In this document: positions 16,803 to 25,043 of the stretch, in pieces
Layout of the letters: the number at the start of each line of letters is the position of its first letter
Numbering within the stretch: position 1 is the stretch's first letter
From: CAYLLT01 sp964384465
GTDB taxonomy: Bacteria; Planctomycetota; Phycisphaerae; UBA1845; PWPN01
Assembly: GCA_964384465.1 (NCBI GenBank)
Contig: CAYLLT010000008.1
Location: 1 to 64,000 of the forward strand
Direction: 5' to 3'
Length of the DNA stretch: 64,000 nucleotides
The notes under the pieces: model-generated
The model's input: only the letters and a program-made list of their open reading frames with translations
Told to the model about the DNA's origin: nothing
Database searches by the model: none
Translations under genes and position numbers: made by a program

Positions 16803-16846
16803 GCTTTGTATTCTCTGTGCCCTCTGTGACCTCTGTGGCTGAACAG
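16803..16846. repeat. Tandem CTCTGTG repeat between fliI and fliJ
   Basis: The spacer reads TTCTCTGTGCCCTCTGTGAC and continues with CTCTGTGGCTGAA, three near-identical 9-10 base units. A diverged copy with CTCTGCG/CTCTGTG units lies at 54480-54525 within the ftsW 5' region. Confidence 0.7.
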
Positions 16847-16848
16847 TA

Positions 16849-17328
16849 ATGGCCAAGCGTTTCAAATATCGGTTCGAGACGATGCTGAAGATCCGCCGCC
16901 AGCGCGAGGAGCACCACCAGCGCGTGGTCGCCGACCGCAACCGGCAGATTCACCAGGCGTCCGACCAGCTCACATCGCTGAATCGGCAGATTCAGGACGA
17001 AACGAACGCCATCCGGGCCAGCCATCAGCCGGGCACGATTGATATGCAACAAGCCATGCGACACCGTCACTGGCTAGGCCATCTGCACAAAGGCGCGCTG
17101 GAGACGCAGGCCCGGCTGCGATTTCTTGAGGCCCGGCTCGCTCAGGAGCGGGCGGCCCTCGCTGAAGCGAGCAAGCAACGAAAGATCCTCGAAAAGCTTA
17201 AGGAACATCAGGTGCAGCAGCACCGCCGAACAGAGGATCATCACCTGATGCAGGAGCTCGATGAGATGGCGACCGTGCGCTACATTTTCGATCACCCGAG
17301 AAGCGAAGCAGAGGTGAGAACAAGGTAG
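16849..17328 (+). CDS. fliJ: Flagellar export protein FliJ
   Basis: FliJ (159 residues) is the coiled-coil stalk that links the FliI hexamer to FlhA. It is entirely helical, starts with the family pattern FKYRFETMLKIRRQREE, and has a long charged coiled coil to the C-terminus. The stop codon TAG is the beginning of the 53-bp family A hairpin (GTAGCGCCGG), so the present C-terminus (VRTR) is set by the repeat. Confidence 0.85.
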   Translation: MAKRFKYRFETMLKIRRQREEHHQRVVADRNRQIHQASDQLTSLNRQIQDETNAIRASHQPGTIDMQQAMRHRHWLGHLHKGALETQARLRFLEARLAQERAALAEASKQRKILEKLKEHQVQQHRRTEDHHLMQELDEMATVRYIFDHPRSEAEVRTR

Positions 17329-17377
17329 CGCCGGCCCCCCGTGGCCGGCGTCGGCGGCCACAGGGGGCCGCCGCTAC
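17325..17377. repeat. Family A 53-bp hairpin after fliJ
   Basis: Imperfect inverted repeat GTAGCGCCGGCCCCCCGTGG ... CCGCCGCTAC. Near-identical copies lie at 22129-22181 and 33425-33476 and part copies at 41580-41610 and 61091-61121. There is no T-tract, so it is not a standard terminator. It contains the fliJ stop codon. Confidence 0.92.
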
Positions 17378-17386
17378 CAAATTATT

Positions 17387-18046
17387 ATGAAACGTTTTTA
17401 TCACATCCTCGCGCTCCTGGCTCTGGTGAATCTGTTCGCATTCGGCGGGCTGGTGAGCTACCTGTTCGCCAGCGGCCGGCTCGATCGGGAACGGATCGAT
17501 CAGATCGGCGTCGTGCTGCGCGGTCAGTTCCCCACTTCACAACCGACGACACAACCGGCCGAGGCGCTACGGCCCGAACCCTCGCGAGCTGAGATCGCCC
17601 GCAATCAGGCCCAGCGCGAACTCTACGAGCTCATGGCTCAGCGTCACGAACGTGAACTGGACGATCGTCGCGCTCTCAATCAAAGCATTCAGATCAACGT
17701 CGAGCGACGCCTGGAAGACATTGAGAAGCGTAAAGCCGAATTTGATGAGCAGCAGAAAAAGCTCGCCCAGCAGCGCGAGCAGGACGGCTTCACCAAGATG
17801 CTTGAAATGTACTCCGGCATGGACCCGAATACGGCCAAGGACCTGCTCAAAAATCAGAACAAGGAAGCGGACGCGGTCCAGTTGCTCACGAGAATGGACC
17901 CCAACCGCGCGAAGAAAGTCATCAACGCCTGCAAAACGCAGGATGAGAAGTTGTGGATCGGGAGGATCCTGACCCAGATTAATCGCATGAACAAGGAACC
18001 GGGCACCGGCGTGGATGGTCCGAAGCCCTCCTCCAGCGGAGGCTGA
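17387..18046 (+). CDS. MotE-like flagellar protein with MgtE-N-type domain
   Basis: A 219-residue protein with an N-terminal membrane anchor (residues 6-28), a charged periplasmic coiled coil (about 60-130) and a C-terminal MgtE-N-like helical domain. The last is marked by MYSGMDPNTAKDLLKNQN and LLTRMDPNRAKKVINA, the pattern seen in FliG-like and MotE proteins. MotE-type proteins are encoded between fliJ and fliK in many bacteria and are thought to help place or fold the stator MotC/MotB. The order here is the same and the 3' end overlaps no gene; fliK begins one base after the stop. Domain layout and position make the call probable rather than certain. Confidence 0.7.
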   Translation: MKRFYHILALLALVNLFAFGGLVSYLFASGRLDRERIDQIGVVLRGQFPTSQPTTQPAEALRPEPSRAEIARNQAQRELYELMAQRHERELDDRRALNQSIQINVERRLEDIEKRKAEFDEQQKKLAQQREQDGFTKMLEMYSGMDPNTAKDLLKNQNKEADAVQLLTRMDPNRAKKVINACKTQDEKLWIGRILTQINRMNKEPGTGVDGPKPSSSGG

Positions 18047-18047
18047 C

Positions 18048-19502
18048 ATGCCCCAGGTGAGCGCGGTGCCCGAGCCCGGCCCATCCTCTGCGCCGGCCCG
18101 GGTGGCGAAAGCGGATATTCCTGCGCGCGAACCCGACGTGTTCGCATCAGTTTTCACTTCCGCCCGCCGGGCGACGGAGGACAGTTCGGCGGCCCGCCCG
18201 CGACGCGGAAGCACGCCGGCCGTTCTGTCGCCGGATAAAAAAGAAATCACTTCACCCAAACGTGATTCCCGGGCGAGCGGCAAATCCAAGTCAGATCGCC
18301 GTGGTGCGCTGCACGATCGGCCCGAGCCGGAGCACATCGATTCGCCTACTCGTGCCGAGCGTCGCCGGGATTCGGCTCAACGTACCGATCAGGCGGCGGA
18401 ACGCTCCAATCAAAGCGCGCAGAAAACGCATGATCCGGATGAAACAACCGGCAATCGCTCGGAGATCAGTGAAGAAGATAAACAAGTTGTGGCCGAGACA
18501 AAGGAAGTCGAACAGCATCCTGTTGCGACGCTTGACGGCAATGCCCCGGCGGATAGCGCTGACGAGCACCCGCAACCGCCCGTGAATGTATCACTGAATT
18601 GTCTGATCCATCCTGGACCTGATTCATCTTTTGGAGACGCCGTATCTCTTGCGGTTTTTCAGCCGATCACTGCCGCGGGTCAATTAACCAACCCGCTCTC
18701 GCAGCAGATGCCTTCCGCTTCCGCTGGCTCGACGCCGCAGCAGAGCGAAGTTTCCGCGGTGATGCTCAAGGCGCTGCCGGGGCAGAAAACGGATGGCGAG
18801 CACGCTTCAGCCGCTGAACAGGCCGGGGTTCCCAGGGAAACTGAATCGCCCGCCAAAGCCGGTCCCGGATTTGAGAACCTGATGGCCGGCGCCATGCGTC
18901 AGCGGTCTTTTGCCGTCGACGGCATCGCCGCTGCATCCCGCCCCCAGATGACCGCCGCGTCAACAACAACCGACACCGGTGTGAAACTCAACGGACCCGG
19001 ATCGGTCGGTGAACTGGCCCGCGTGGTTCGAGCGGCCACCGTGCAGGGTCGCTCCAGCATGTTGCTCCAGCTCGACCCGCCGCAGCTCGGGCATCTGCGG
19101 ATCGACGTCCGGATGCACGAGCAGATGATGACGCTGCGTTTTGAAGCCGACACTCAGGCCGGCCAGCACGCCGTGCAGAGTCGAATCGCCGAGCTGCGCG
19201 ATGCGTTGCAGCAGCAGGGGATTCAGTTGAATCACGTTGAGGTGGAGTTGCGTCCGGCGCCCGCACAGAGCGCTCAGCCGCAGGATCTCCACGGCAATCC
19301 GCAGCAACAGGGATGGTCATCGGGCGAGTCGTTCCCCGGCTCGCAAGGCCATCACGCAAACCATCATGACAGCGCCGCGTCGCCGCCGGACGCACCGGAT
19401 TCATCCGCCGGCGCGACAGTGGGCGGAATGCCTGACGAAGCCGAACCGAATACCAAAACGCGAATCGCAACCGCGCCCAAGCGCGTCGATCTGGTCGTTT
19501 GA
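18048..19502 (+). CDS. fliK: Flagellar hook-length control protein FliK
   Basis: FliK (484 residues) measures hook length and switches export specificity through FlhB. The N-terminal two thirds are low-complexity, rich in Ser, Ala, Glu, Gln and Pro, as expected of the ruler. The conserved C-terminal domain (Flg_hook) is clear: MLLQLDPPQLGHLRIDVRMH, then LRFEADTQAGQHAVQSRIAE and LRDALQQQGIQLNHVEVELR. The start ATG at 18048 follows GGAGG in the end of the previous gene (CCAGCGGAGGCTGAC), seven bases away. FlgD and FlgE follow. Confidence 0.9.
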   Translation: MPQVSAVPEPGPSSAPARVAKADIPAREPDVFASVFTSARRATEDSSAARPRRGSTPAVLSPDKKEITSPKRDSRASGKSKSDRRGALHDRPEPEHIDSPTRAERRRDSAQRTDQAAERSNQSAQKTHDPDETTGNRSEISEEDKQVVAETKEVEQHPVATLDGNAPADSADEHPQPPVNVSLNCLIHPGPDSSFGDAVSLAVFQPITAAGQLTNPLSQQMPSASAGSTPQQSEVSAVMLKALPGQKTDGEHASAAEQAGVPRETESPAKAGPGFENLMAGAMRQRSFAVDGIAAASRPQMTAASTTTDTGVKLNGPGSVGELARVVRAATVQGRSSMLLQLDPPQLGHLRIDVRMHEQMMTLRFEADTQAGQHAVQSRIAELRDALQQQGIQLNHVEVELRPAPAQSAQPQDLHGNPQQQGWSSGESFPGSQGHHANHHDSAASPPDAPDSSAGATVGGMPDEAEPNTKTRIATAPKRVDLVV

Positions 19503-19548
19503 ATGAAGTACCCAGCGCTCCGCCTGAGAGCAGATAAAGGAGTTTCAA

Positions 19549-20031
19549 ATGCAAGTTCAATCAAGCCTGCCAACCACGGGAATCACGCCGCCCGCCGCCC
19601 GCGACGGTCTGGGCGGCATCAGCGGCGAAGACTTCATGAAAATCCTGATCAAGCAGCTTCAGTATCAGGATCCGCTGAAGCCCATGGACAACCAGCAGAT
19701 GGTTCAGCAGATTTCCACCATCCGCGAACTGGAAATGAATACGCGCTTGGGCAGCAAGCTCGAGCAGCTCACCGATCAGCAGCGGTTCGGCGCGGCGGCG
19801 GCCCTCATCGGCAAGCATGTGAAGGGCGCCGTCAAGGATGAAGACGGCAACGAGTTCAATCTCGAAGGGGTTGTAACCAGCGTGCGCTTCACGGAAAAAG
19901 GTGAGGCGATTCTCGAACTGGACAACGGCCAGTCGCTGCCGCTCGCCCAGTTGCAAGAGGTGACGAACGACAAGTCGCCGGCGGGCGTCACGACGCCAAC
20001 GCCGAAGCTCGCTTCGGCGGCAGCAGGGTAG
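19549..20031 (+). CDS. flgD: Flagellar hook assembly scaffold FlgD
   Basis: FlgD (160 residues) caps the growing hook. The N-terminal signature is typical: GISGEDFMKILIKQLQYQDP followed by LKPMDNQQMVQQISTIRELE. The protein is shorter than enterobacterial FlgD (about 230) and lacks the full FlgD tudor/Ig domain. It instead ends in a small beta domain (ALIGKHVKGAVKDEDGNEFN to LAQLQEV) that resembles the first half of that region. The ATG at 19549 has AAAGGAG eight bases upstream. It lies just before flgE, the usual partner. Confidence 0.92.
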   Translation: MQVQSSLPTTGITPPAARDGLGGISGEDFMKILIKQLQYQDPLKPMDNQQMVQQISTIRELEMNTRLGSKLEQLTDQQRFGAAAALIGKHVKGAVKDEDGNEFNLEGVVTSVRFTEKGEAILELDNGQSLPLAQLQEVTNDKSPAGVTTPTPKLASAAAG

Positions 20032-20104
20032 AGATCGTGCCGAGCAAGCCCAGCGGCTAAATGGATGAAATGTTCTGCGTTCTTACATTATACGGAGCAT
20101 TGAA

Positions 20105-21802
20105 ATGGGTTTAACTTCCGCCATGTTCACCGGTCTCTCCGGCCTCAACTCCAACCAGTTCCGCATCGACACCGTCGGCGACAACATCGCCAATGTCAAC
20201 ACGACGGCCTTCAAGAGCAATCGCGCGACGTTCGAGAACCAGTTCGCCATCACGCTCTCCGGCGGCACCGCCCCCGGCCCCACCACGGGCGGCACCAATC
20301 CATCACAGATGGGCCGCGGCTCCATGCTCGGCGGCGTGCAGCGCAACTTTTCGCCCGGCTCGCTCGAGACCACCGGCGTGCCCACGGATATGGCCATCGA
20401 GGGCCAGGGCTTCTTCATCGTCAATGCGACGGGGGACCAGCAGGCCTACACGCGCGACGGCACCTTCAAGCTGAACGCCGACAACATGCTGGTTTCGTCG
20501 AACGGATATCAGCTTCGGGGATACGGCGTGGACAGCAATTTCAGTATCGTTCCCGGTGCGCTCACGGACATCTCCATCCCGCTGGGCACGCTCAGCTCGG
20601 CCCTGGCGACCAGCACAGCCGGCTTCGATGGCAACCTGAACGCCAATGGGACGGCCGCTACGCAGGGCACCATCCTTTACTCCCAGGCGCTCGAACAGGG
20701 GCCCGGCTCGCCGGCCACCGGCGCCACGCTGCTCACCAACCTCTTCGACCCGGCCACGCCCGCCAACGCCTTATTCGCCGAGAACGACGTTATCACCGTA
20801 GACGGCCAAAAGGGCGGCCGGGACTTGCCGGCAAAGACCTTCACCGTCACCGCCACCAGCACGCTCGACGACTTCCTGACTTTCATGAACGACTCGCTCG
20901 GCATCAACCAGGACGCGACCCTGCCCAACACGCCCGGCCTCCGCGTCAGCGACACCGATCCGCCCACGCCCGGCACGATCATCATCGAGGGCAATTCGGG
21001 CGAGCAGAACGCGCTGGCGTTGGGTCTCACCGACATCCGCAGCACCAACGCCAACTTCGCCAACCCGTTCAGCTTCACGCAGCAGCAGGCCGCCAACGGC
21101 GACAGCGTTTACACCACCTTCCAGGGCTTCGATTCGCTCGGCACGCCGGTGCAGGTGAACCTCACGATGGTGCTGGACAGCAAGTCGAGCACGGGCAACA
21201 CGTGGCGGTTCTACGCCGAGAGCCCAAATGACACCGACGCCACGCCGGTCCTCGGCGCGACCGGCACGCTGACGTTCGACAACAACGGCCGGCTGACGGC
21301 CAGCACCGGCAATGTGCTTCAGATCAACCGCGCCGCCACCGGTGCGACCGACCCGCTGGAGATCAATCTCGATTTCTCCAAGGTGACCGGGCTGACCACG
21401 CAGGACTCGGCCCTGGTGATGACCACGCAGGACGGCTTCCCCACCGGCACGCTGACGAACTTCTCGGTCGGCATCGACGGCGTGATCAACGGCACGTTCA
21501 GCAATGGACTCAACCAGACGCTCGGGCAGGTGGCCTTGGCGACATTCACCAATCCCGAAGGGCTCGTCGGCGGCCCCAACAATTTGTTCTTCGTCGGGGC
21601 GAATTCCGGTCAGCCGATCATCGCCACGGCCAGCACGCTGGGAGCGGGCCGGATCATCGGCGGCGCGCTGGAATTGAGCAACGTTGATCTGACACGCGAA
21701 TTTATCGGACTTATCTCCGCCAGCACGGGCTTTTCCGCCTCCGGCCGGGTGATCTCCACCTCAAACGATCTACTCAATGAATTGCTCCAGTTAGCCCGAT
21801 AA
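20105..21802 (+). CDS. flgE: Flagellar hook protein FlgE
   Basis: FlgE (565 residues) is the hook subunit. The N-terminal axial motif (MGLTSAMFTGLSGLNSNQFR, DTVGDNIANVNTTAFKSNR) and the C-terminal motif (LELSNVDLTREFIGLISAST) are canonical. Between them are the variable D1/D2 regions, longer than in enteric bacteria (about 400 residues) but in the range of other phyla. The ATG at 20105 is preceded by ACGGAGCATTGAA. The 73-base spacer after flgD is AT-richer than the operon but shows no clear sigma54 or sigma28 site. Confidence 0.96.
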   Translation: MGLTSAMFTGLSGLNSNQFRIDTVGDNIANVNTTAFKSNRATFENQFAITLSGGTAPGPTTGGTNPSQMGRGSMLGGVQRNFSPGSLETTGVPTDMAIEGQGFFIVNATGDQQAYTRDGTFKLNADNMLVSSNGYQLRGYGVDSNFSIVPGALTDISIPLGTLSSALATSTAGFDGNLNANGTAATQGTILYSQALEQGPGSPATGATLLTNLFDPATPANALFAENDVITVDGQKGGRDLPAKTFTVTATSTLDDFLTFMNDSLGINQDATLPNTPGLRVSDTDPPTPGTIIIEGNSGEQNALALGLTDIRSTNANFANPFSFTQQQAANGDSVYTTFQGFDSLGTPVQVNLTMVLDSKSSTGNTWRFYAESPNDTDATPVLGATGTLTFDNNGRLTASTGNVLQINRAATGATDPLEINLDFSKVTGLTTQDSALVMTTQDGFPTGTLTNFSVGIDGVINGTFSNGLNQTLGQVALATFTNPEGLVGGPNNLFFVGANSGQPIIATASTLGAGRIIGGALELSNVDLTREFIGLISASTGFSASGRVISTSNDLLNELLQLAR

Positions 21803-21929
21803 GAGGGTGTGGAAATGCGCGCGTGAGCATGCGAGCGGCGGGCTTTACGCCCGCCGTCCGCCGGGACAAATCCGGCGGCTCGCCTGCTGCGTTCACGCGC
21901 GGACTTCGTCGAAGTACGGGCGGACGCGT

Positions 21930-22121
21930 TTGATCACTTTGACACGCTTGAACGGGAGCCGCTTCGTCGTCAATGCCGAGCTGATCCGCACGATCGAGGA
22001 ACGGCCGGACACGACGCTGGTCCTCGTCACCGGCGACACCATGATCGTCAAGGAGAAGCTCGAAGAGGTCGTCGCTAGGGCCATCGAGTACGGTCGGACC
22101 ATAAGGATGTTCCGGCCATAG
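21930..22121 (+). CDS. flbD: Flagellar protein FlbD
   Basis: This small family is common beside flgE and motA. The conserved part, ITLTRLNGSRFVVNAELIRT then TLVLVTGDTMIVKEKLEEVV, covers nearly the whole 63-residue product if translation begins at the TTG at 21930. The frame stays open upstream to an ATG at 21807, but those 41 residues are Arg/Cys-rich and unlike the family, so the TTG start is preferred. The molecular role of FlbD in this setting is not established; it should not be confused with the Caulobacter regulator of the same name. Confidence 0.75.
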   Translation: MITLTRLNGSRFVVNAELIRTIEERPDTTLVLVTGDTMIVKEKLEEVVARAIEYGRTIRMFRP

Positions 22122-22128
22122 TTGCTTC

Positions 22129-22181
22129 GTAGCGGCGGCCCCCCGTGGCCGCCGACGCCGGCCACGGGGGGCCGGCGCTAC
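22129..22181. repeat. Family A 53-bp hairpin between flbD and motA
   Basis: Inverted repeat beginning GTAGCGGCGGCCCCCCGTGG and ending GGGGGGCCGGCGCTAC. It is seven bases after the flbD stop and the same length as the copy after fliJ. Confidence 0.92.
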
Positions 22182-22203
22182 AGAACTGGAATCGGATAAT
22201 CGC

Positions 22204-23088
22204 ATGATCGATCGCGCGACAGTGATCGGGTTGCTGGCGACCGTGGGACTGGTCGTGGCGGTCATGGCTGCCGGCACCGGCTATGCCGTCAGCGTATTCT
22301 GGCAAGCGCCGTCGCTGATCCTGGTCCTTGGCGGATCGGTATTGGCCACGCTGGTGGCGTTTCCGTTCGCACGCTTCCGCTCGATCGGGACCGTTTTGCG
22401 AAGTGCGATCTGGCGCCGCGAGGACCAAATCGAAGACCTGATCGCCACGGTGGTGGCACTGGCCGTACTCGCGCGGCGCGGCGGAATGTTGGCCCTGGAT
22501 GGTCCGACCGACGGCTTGAAAAACGGATTCCTCCAGCGGGCGATGCGAATGGCCATCGACGGAGCCGACGCCGCGACCATCGAATCCGTGATGCGATCAG
22601 AGATGGAAGGCATCGATCTTCGCCACACATACGGAAAGGGCATGCTGGAATCGATCGGCCGATTCGCGCCGGTCTTCGGCATGATGGGAACGCTGATCGG
22701 CCTGGTGGTCATGCTCGGGCACATAAACGATCCGTCGAAGATCGGGCCCGGCGTGGCGGTCGCGCTGTTGACGACGCTGTACGGGGTGGTCGTCGCTAAT
22801 GTCTTCTGCCTGCCGCTGGCCCGGAACCTGGCCCACCGCAGCAGCGAGGAGCTGCTCGCGGCGACGATCATGCTGAAGGGCGTCCTGGCGATCCAGGCCG
22901 GCGACCACCCGCGGCTCGTCGAACAGAAGTTGCAGGCGTATTTGCCGGCGGGGCAGCGCCTGCGGAACCCGACGCCGCTGCGGTTTCCCGCTGACATACT
23001 GGTGAAACCGGATGCGGCAGAGACCTCGGACGGCGAAACTGCGGCGGGCGAGATTGCTGACGCCCGTCAGGAAACGGTAGCAGCTTGA
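22204..23088 (+). CDS. motA: Flagellar motor stator protein MotA
   Basis: MotA (294 residues) is the proton or sodium channel subunit that pushes on FliG. It has four membrane helices: about 8-28, 34-52, and the signature pair GRFAPVFGMMGTLIGLVVML and VAVALLTTLYGVVVANVFCL in the C-terminal half. The cytoplasmic loop between helices 2 and 3 carries the charged residues that contact FliG. The C-terminus is longer than usual by about 30 residues, ending in an acidic Ala/Glu-rich tail. It overlaps the start region of motB, which follows directly. Confidence 0.94.
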   Translation: MIDRATVIGLLATVGLVVAVMAAGTGYAVSVFWQAPSLILVLGGSVLATLVAFPFARFRSIGTVLRSAIWRREDQIEDLIATVVALAVLARRGGMLALDGPTDGLKNGFLQRAMRMAIDGADAATIESVMRSEMEGIDLRHTYGKGMLESIGRFAPVFGMMGTLIGLVVMLGHINDPSKIGPGVAVALLTTLYGVVVANVFCLPLARNLAHRSSEELLAATIMLKGVLAIQAGDHPRLVEQKLQAYLPAGQRLRNPTPLRFPADILVKPDAAETSDGETAAGEIADARQETVAA

Positions 23089-23096
23089 GGATACGC

Positions 23097-23846
23097 ATGT
23101 TCTGGCTCGGACGGCTCAAAACAGAAGACGGCGACTCAACATGGGCGGTGCCCTTCGCGGACATGTTGTCGCTGCTGTTGGCTGTGTTTGTGATGATCGC
23201 CGCCATGGGCGAGTTGCGTCCGGGCAAACGTTTTGATCTGGTCAGCGGTTCCGTCCGCAGCGCGTTCGGCTTTGGGGCTGGGACTGTCGAAGCGCTTTCC
23301 CCTGCCGCCGCGCCGAGACCGCTGACCATCGCCGAGCGGTTGCAGCAAGCGGGGCTGCACCGTGCTCGCCGTGGCAACGATCCCGCTGGAGACGACGCAC
23401 TGAAATCGTGCGAGGTCATCACGCAGCCGGACCGCATCATCATTCGCCTGCCCGGCCGCGATTCGTTCGCGCCCCTGAGTGCGCAGCTCAGGCCGCCGGC
23501 GATGTCCGCTGTTTCGCGGCTCGCCGTGTTCCTGACCGGCGGTCAGGCGCAACTGGAGATCCGCGGCCACAGCGGTGAGGGGACGGTCCCATCCCAATCG
23601 CCGCTGGGCGACGGATTGGACCTCTCGTATCAGCGCGGGCGTGCCGTGGCCGACGTGTTGGTTCGCGCCGGCGTTACGCCGCAGCGCCTTCACATCGCCG
23701 CCTGGGGTGATAACCAACCCTTGCACGGTCAAGCCGGCGGTGTTGCCGGCGAAGGAGCGAACCGCCGGATCGAGATTATCGTGCATACTGTTCCCGCGAA
23801 AAATATTCCATCGATCGCCGAGAAAGAGCAGTCCAATCATGGCTAA
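23097..23846 (+). CDS. motB: Flagellar motor stator protein MotB
   Basis: MotB (249 residues) anchors the stator to peptidoglycan. The single membrane helix follows the plug-free start TWAVPFADMLSLLLAVFVMI, in which the Asp is the essential ion-carrying residue. The C-terminal OmpA-like domain shows LEIRGHSGEG, LSYQRGRAVADVLVRAGV and NRRIEIIV, the peptidoglycan-binding pattern. The ATG at 23097 is favoured because TTGAGG lies six bases before it; a TTG at 23085 overlapping the motA stop is possible. Its 3' end overlaps the fliL start. Confidence 0.93.
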   Translation: MFWLGRLKTEDGDSTWAVPFADMLSLLLAVFVMIAAMGELRPGKRFDLVSGSVRSAFGFGAGTVEALSPAAAPRPLTIAERLQQAGLHRARRGNDPAGDDALKSCEVITQPDRIIIRLPGRDSFAPLSAQLRPPAMSAVSRLAVFLTGGQAQLEIRGHSGEGTVPSQSPLGDGLDLSYQRGRAVADVLVRAGVTPQRLHIAAWGDNQPLHGQAGGVAGEGANRRIEIIVHTVPAKNIPSIAEKEQSNHG

Positions 23847-24378
23847 ACAAATACCATCCGAAGAGGCCCCGCCCGTCGAAGCGCCGCCGAAGCCGCTGCG
23901 GCGAAAGAACATGATGATGGGTGGCGCTCTCCTGGGCATCATGATCGTCGAGGGGCTTGGCGTGTTCGTGCTGGCCAAGCATTTCGGCGCACAGCCAGCG
24001 GAGGCCGAAGCGAGCGAACACGCCGGGCTGGACCCGCACGGCGGCGAGAAAACGCCGCTCGATGTTGAGGTCGAGGTGGTCAAATTTCGGGCACAGAACG
24101 AGAAGTCTCAGCAGATGCTCGTGTACGACATGACCATAGCCGTGACAGTTACGGAGAAGGAATCGGTGAAGGTCTCGGATACGATCTCACGCAAAAAGGC
24201 GACTATCCAGGACCGTCTCAGCCGCGTGGTCCGTGCGTTGGATCCCCAGCGGTTCTCCGAACCCGATCTGTCCACGCTCCGCCAGCAGTTCAAACATGAA
24301 CTGTTGCAGATCGTGGGCAGCGAGGACGCGATCAAGGAAGTGCTGATCCCGACCATCGTCCGTTACAACGAGAATTGA
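23839..24378 (+). CDS. fliL: Flagellar basal body-associated protein FliL
   Basis: FliL (179 residues) surrounds the stator and raises torque. It has a proline-rich cytoplasmic N-terminus, one membrane helix (about residues 30-50, MMMGGALLGIMIVEGLGVFV), an acidic linker and a C-terminal stomatin-like domain ending VLIPTIVRYNEN, as in the family. The ATG overlaps the last codons of motB by eight bases, which matches the stator role. The next gene is fliN rather than fliM. Confidence 0.85.
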   Translation: MAKQIPSEEAPPVEAPPKPLRRKNMMMGGALLGIMIVEGLGVFVLAKHFGAQPAEAEASEHAGLDPHGGEKTPLDVEVEVVKFRAQNEKSQQMLVYDMTIAVTVTEKESVKVSDTISRKKATIQDRLSRVVRALDPQRFSEPDLSTLRQQFKHELLQIVGSEDAIKEVLIPTIVRYNEN

Positions 24379-24482
24379 CGCGTGCACGTATGCTCGTTTA
24401 GCCGCGAGCGAAGGCGAGCGCGTCGACCACGCTGTAGATGCCAGGATGGCGATGACCGACTCATGGAGGAGTGACACCCCCG

Positions 24483-24938
24483 ATGCCGGACGTTGAACCA
24501 GAAAATCCTCCCGGTCAGGGCCAGACCGCTCCCGTGCCGTCGACGGCACCGCCGGCCGACCCAATCGCTCCTGCCGCAACCGCTCCGGCCGAGACGGCGG
24601 TTGACGAATCCGGCCCGTCGCCGCTCGGCGCGTTCACCATTCCCGAACTGCCCGGCAAAGAAACGCCGCTCTCGCAATCGCAGGGCATCGACCTGCTCCG
24701 CGACGTGCAGCTCGATGTCAAAATCGAGTTGGGCCGCAGCCGCATGCTGGTGGACGAGGTGCTGCGGCTCAGCGAGGGATCGGTGGTCGAGCTGGATAAG
24801 CTCGCGGGCGACCCCGTGGATGTATTCGTCAACAACCGCCTCGTCGCGCGCGGCGAGGTGCTGGTGCTCAACGACAACTTCTGCGTGCGGATCAACGACA
24901 TCGTATCCAGGGAAGCGGAGGATCAGGACCAGCGGTGA
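24483..24938 (+). CDS. fliN: Flagellar motor switch protein FliN
   Basis: FliN (151 residues) forms the lower C ring and binds FliH. The C-terminal SpoA domain is complete: LLRDVQLDVKIELGRSRMLV, EVLRLSEGSVVELDKLAGDP, VDVFVNNRLVARGEVLVLND. The N-terminal 60 residues are a Pro/Ala-rich linker, and part of it (PVPSTAPP) is encoded over the palindrome GTGCCGTCGACGGCAC at 24534-24549. The ATG at 24483 is chosen; GGAGGA lies 12 bases upstream, and a GTG at 24471 directly after it is less likely. No FliM gene precedes it. Confidence 0.93.
   Translation: MPDVEPENPPGQGQTAPVPSTAPPADPIAPAATAPAETAVDESGPSPLGAFTIPELPGKETPLSQSQGIDLLRDVQLDVKIELGRSRMLVDEVLRLSEGSVVELDKLAGDPVDVFVNNRLVARGEVLVLNDNFCVRINDIVSREAEDQDQR
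24534..24549. repeat. 16-bp palindrome GTGCCGTCGACGGCAC in fliN
   Basis: A perfect palindrome around the core CGTCGACG. Identical copies lie in ftsW (54495-54510) and murG (56285-56300). A variant with GGGC/GCCC arms is at 25000-25015. Confidence 0.9.
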
Positions 24939-24999
24939 AGCGGCGGTGGATCGGTTTGTTTATTCATCCATCTCTTGTTTAGCGGTGCCGCGTGCGGCA

Positions 25000-25015
25000 G
25001 GGCCGTCGACGGCCC
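25000..25015. repeat. 16-bp palindrome GGGCCGTCGACGGCCC before fliO
   Basis: Perfect palindrome, same CGTCGACG core as the GTGC and GGGT types, in the 105-base gap between fliN and fliO. It is 29 bases before the fliO start. Confidence 0.85.
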
Positions 25016-25043
25016 CGGCTAAACAACGGGAAGAAGCGCGAAC

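Noticed and set aside
17325..17377. Intrinsic terminator after fliJ
   Set aside because: The hairpin is strong but lacks a T-tract, and the same element occurs within operons where transcription must continue.
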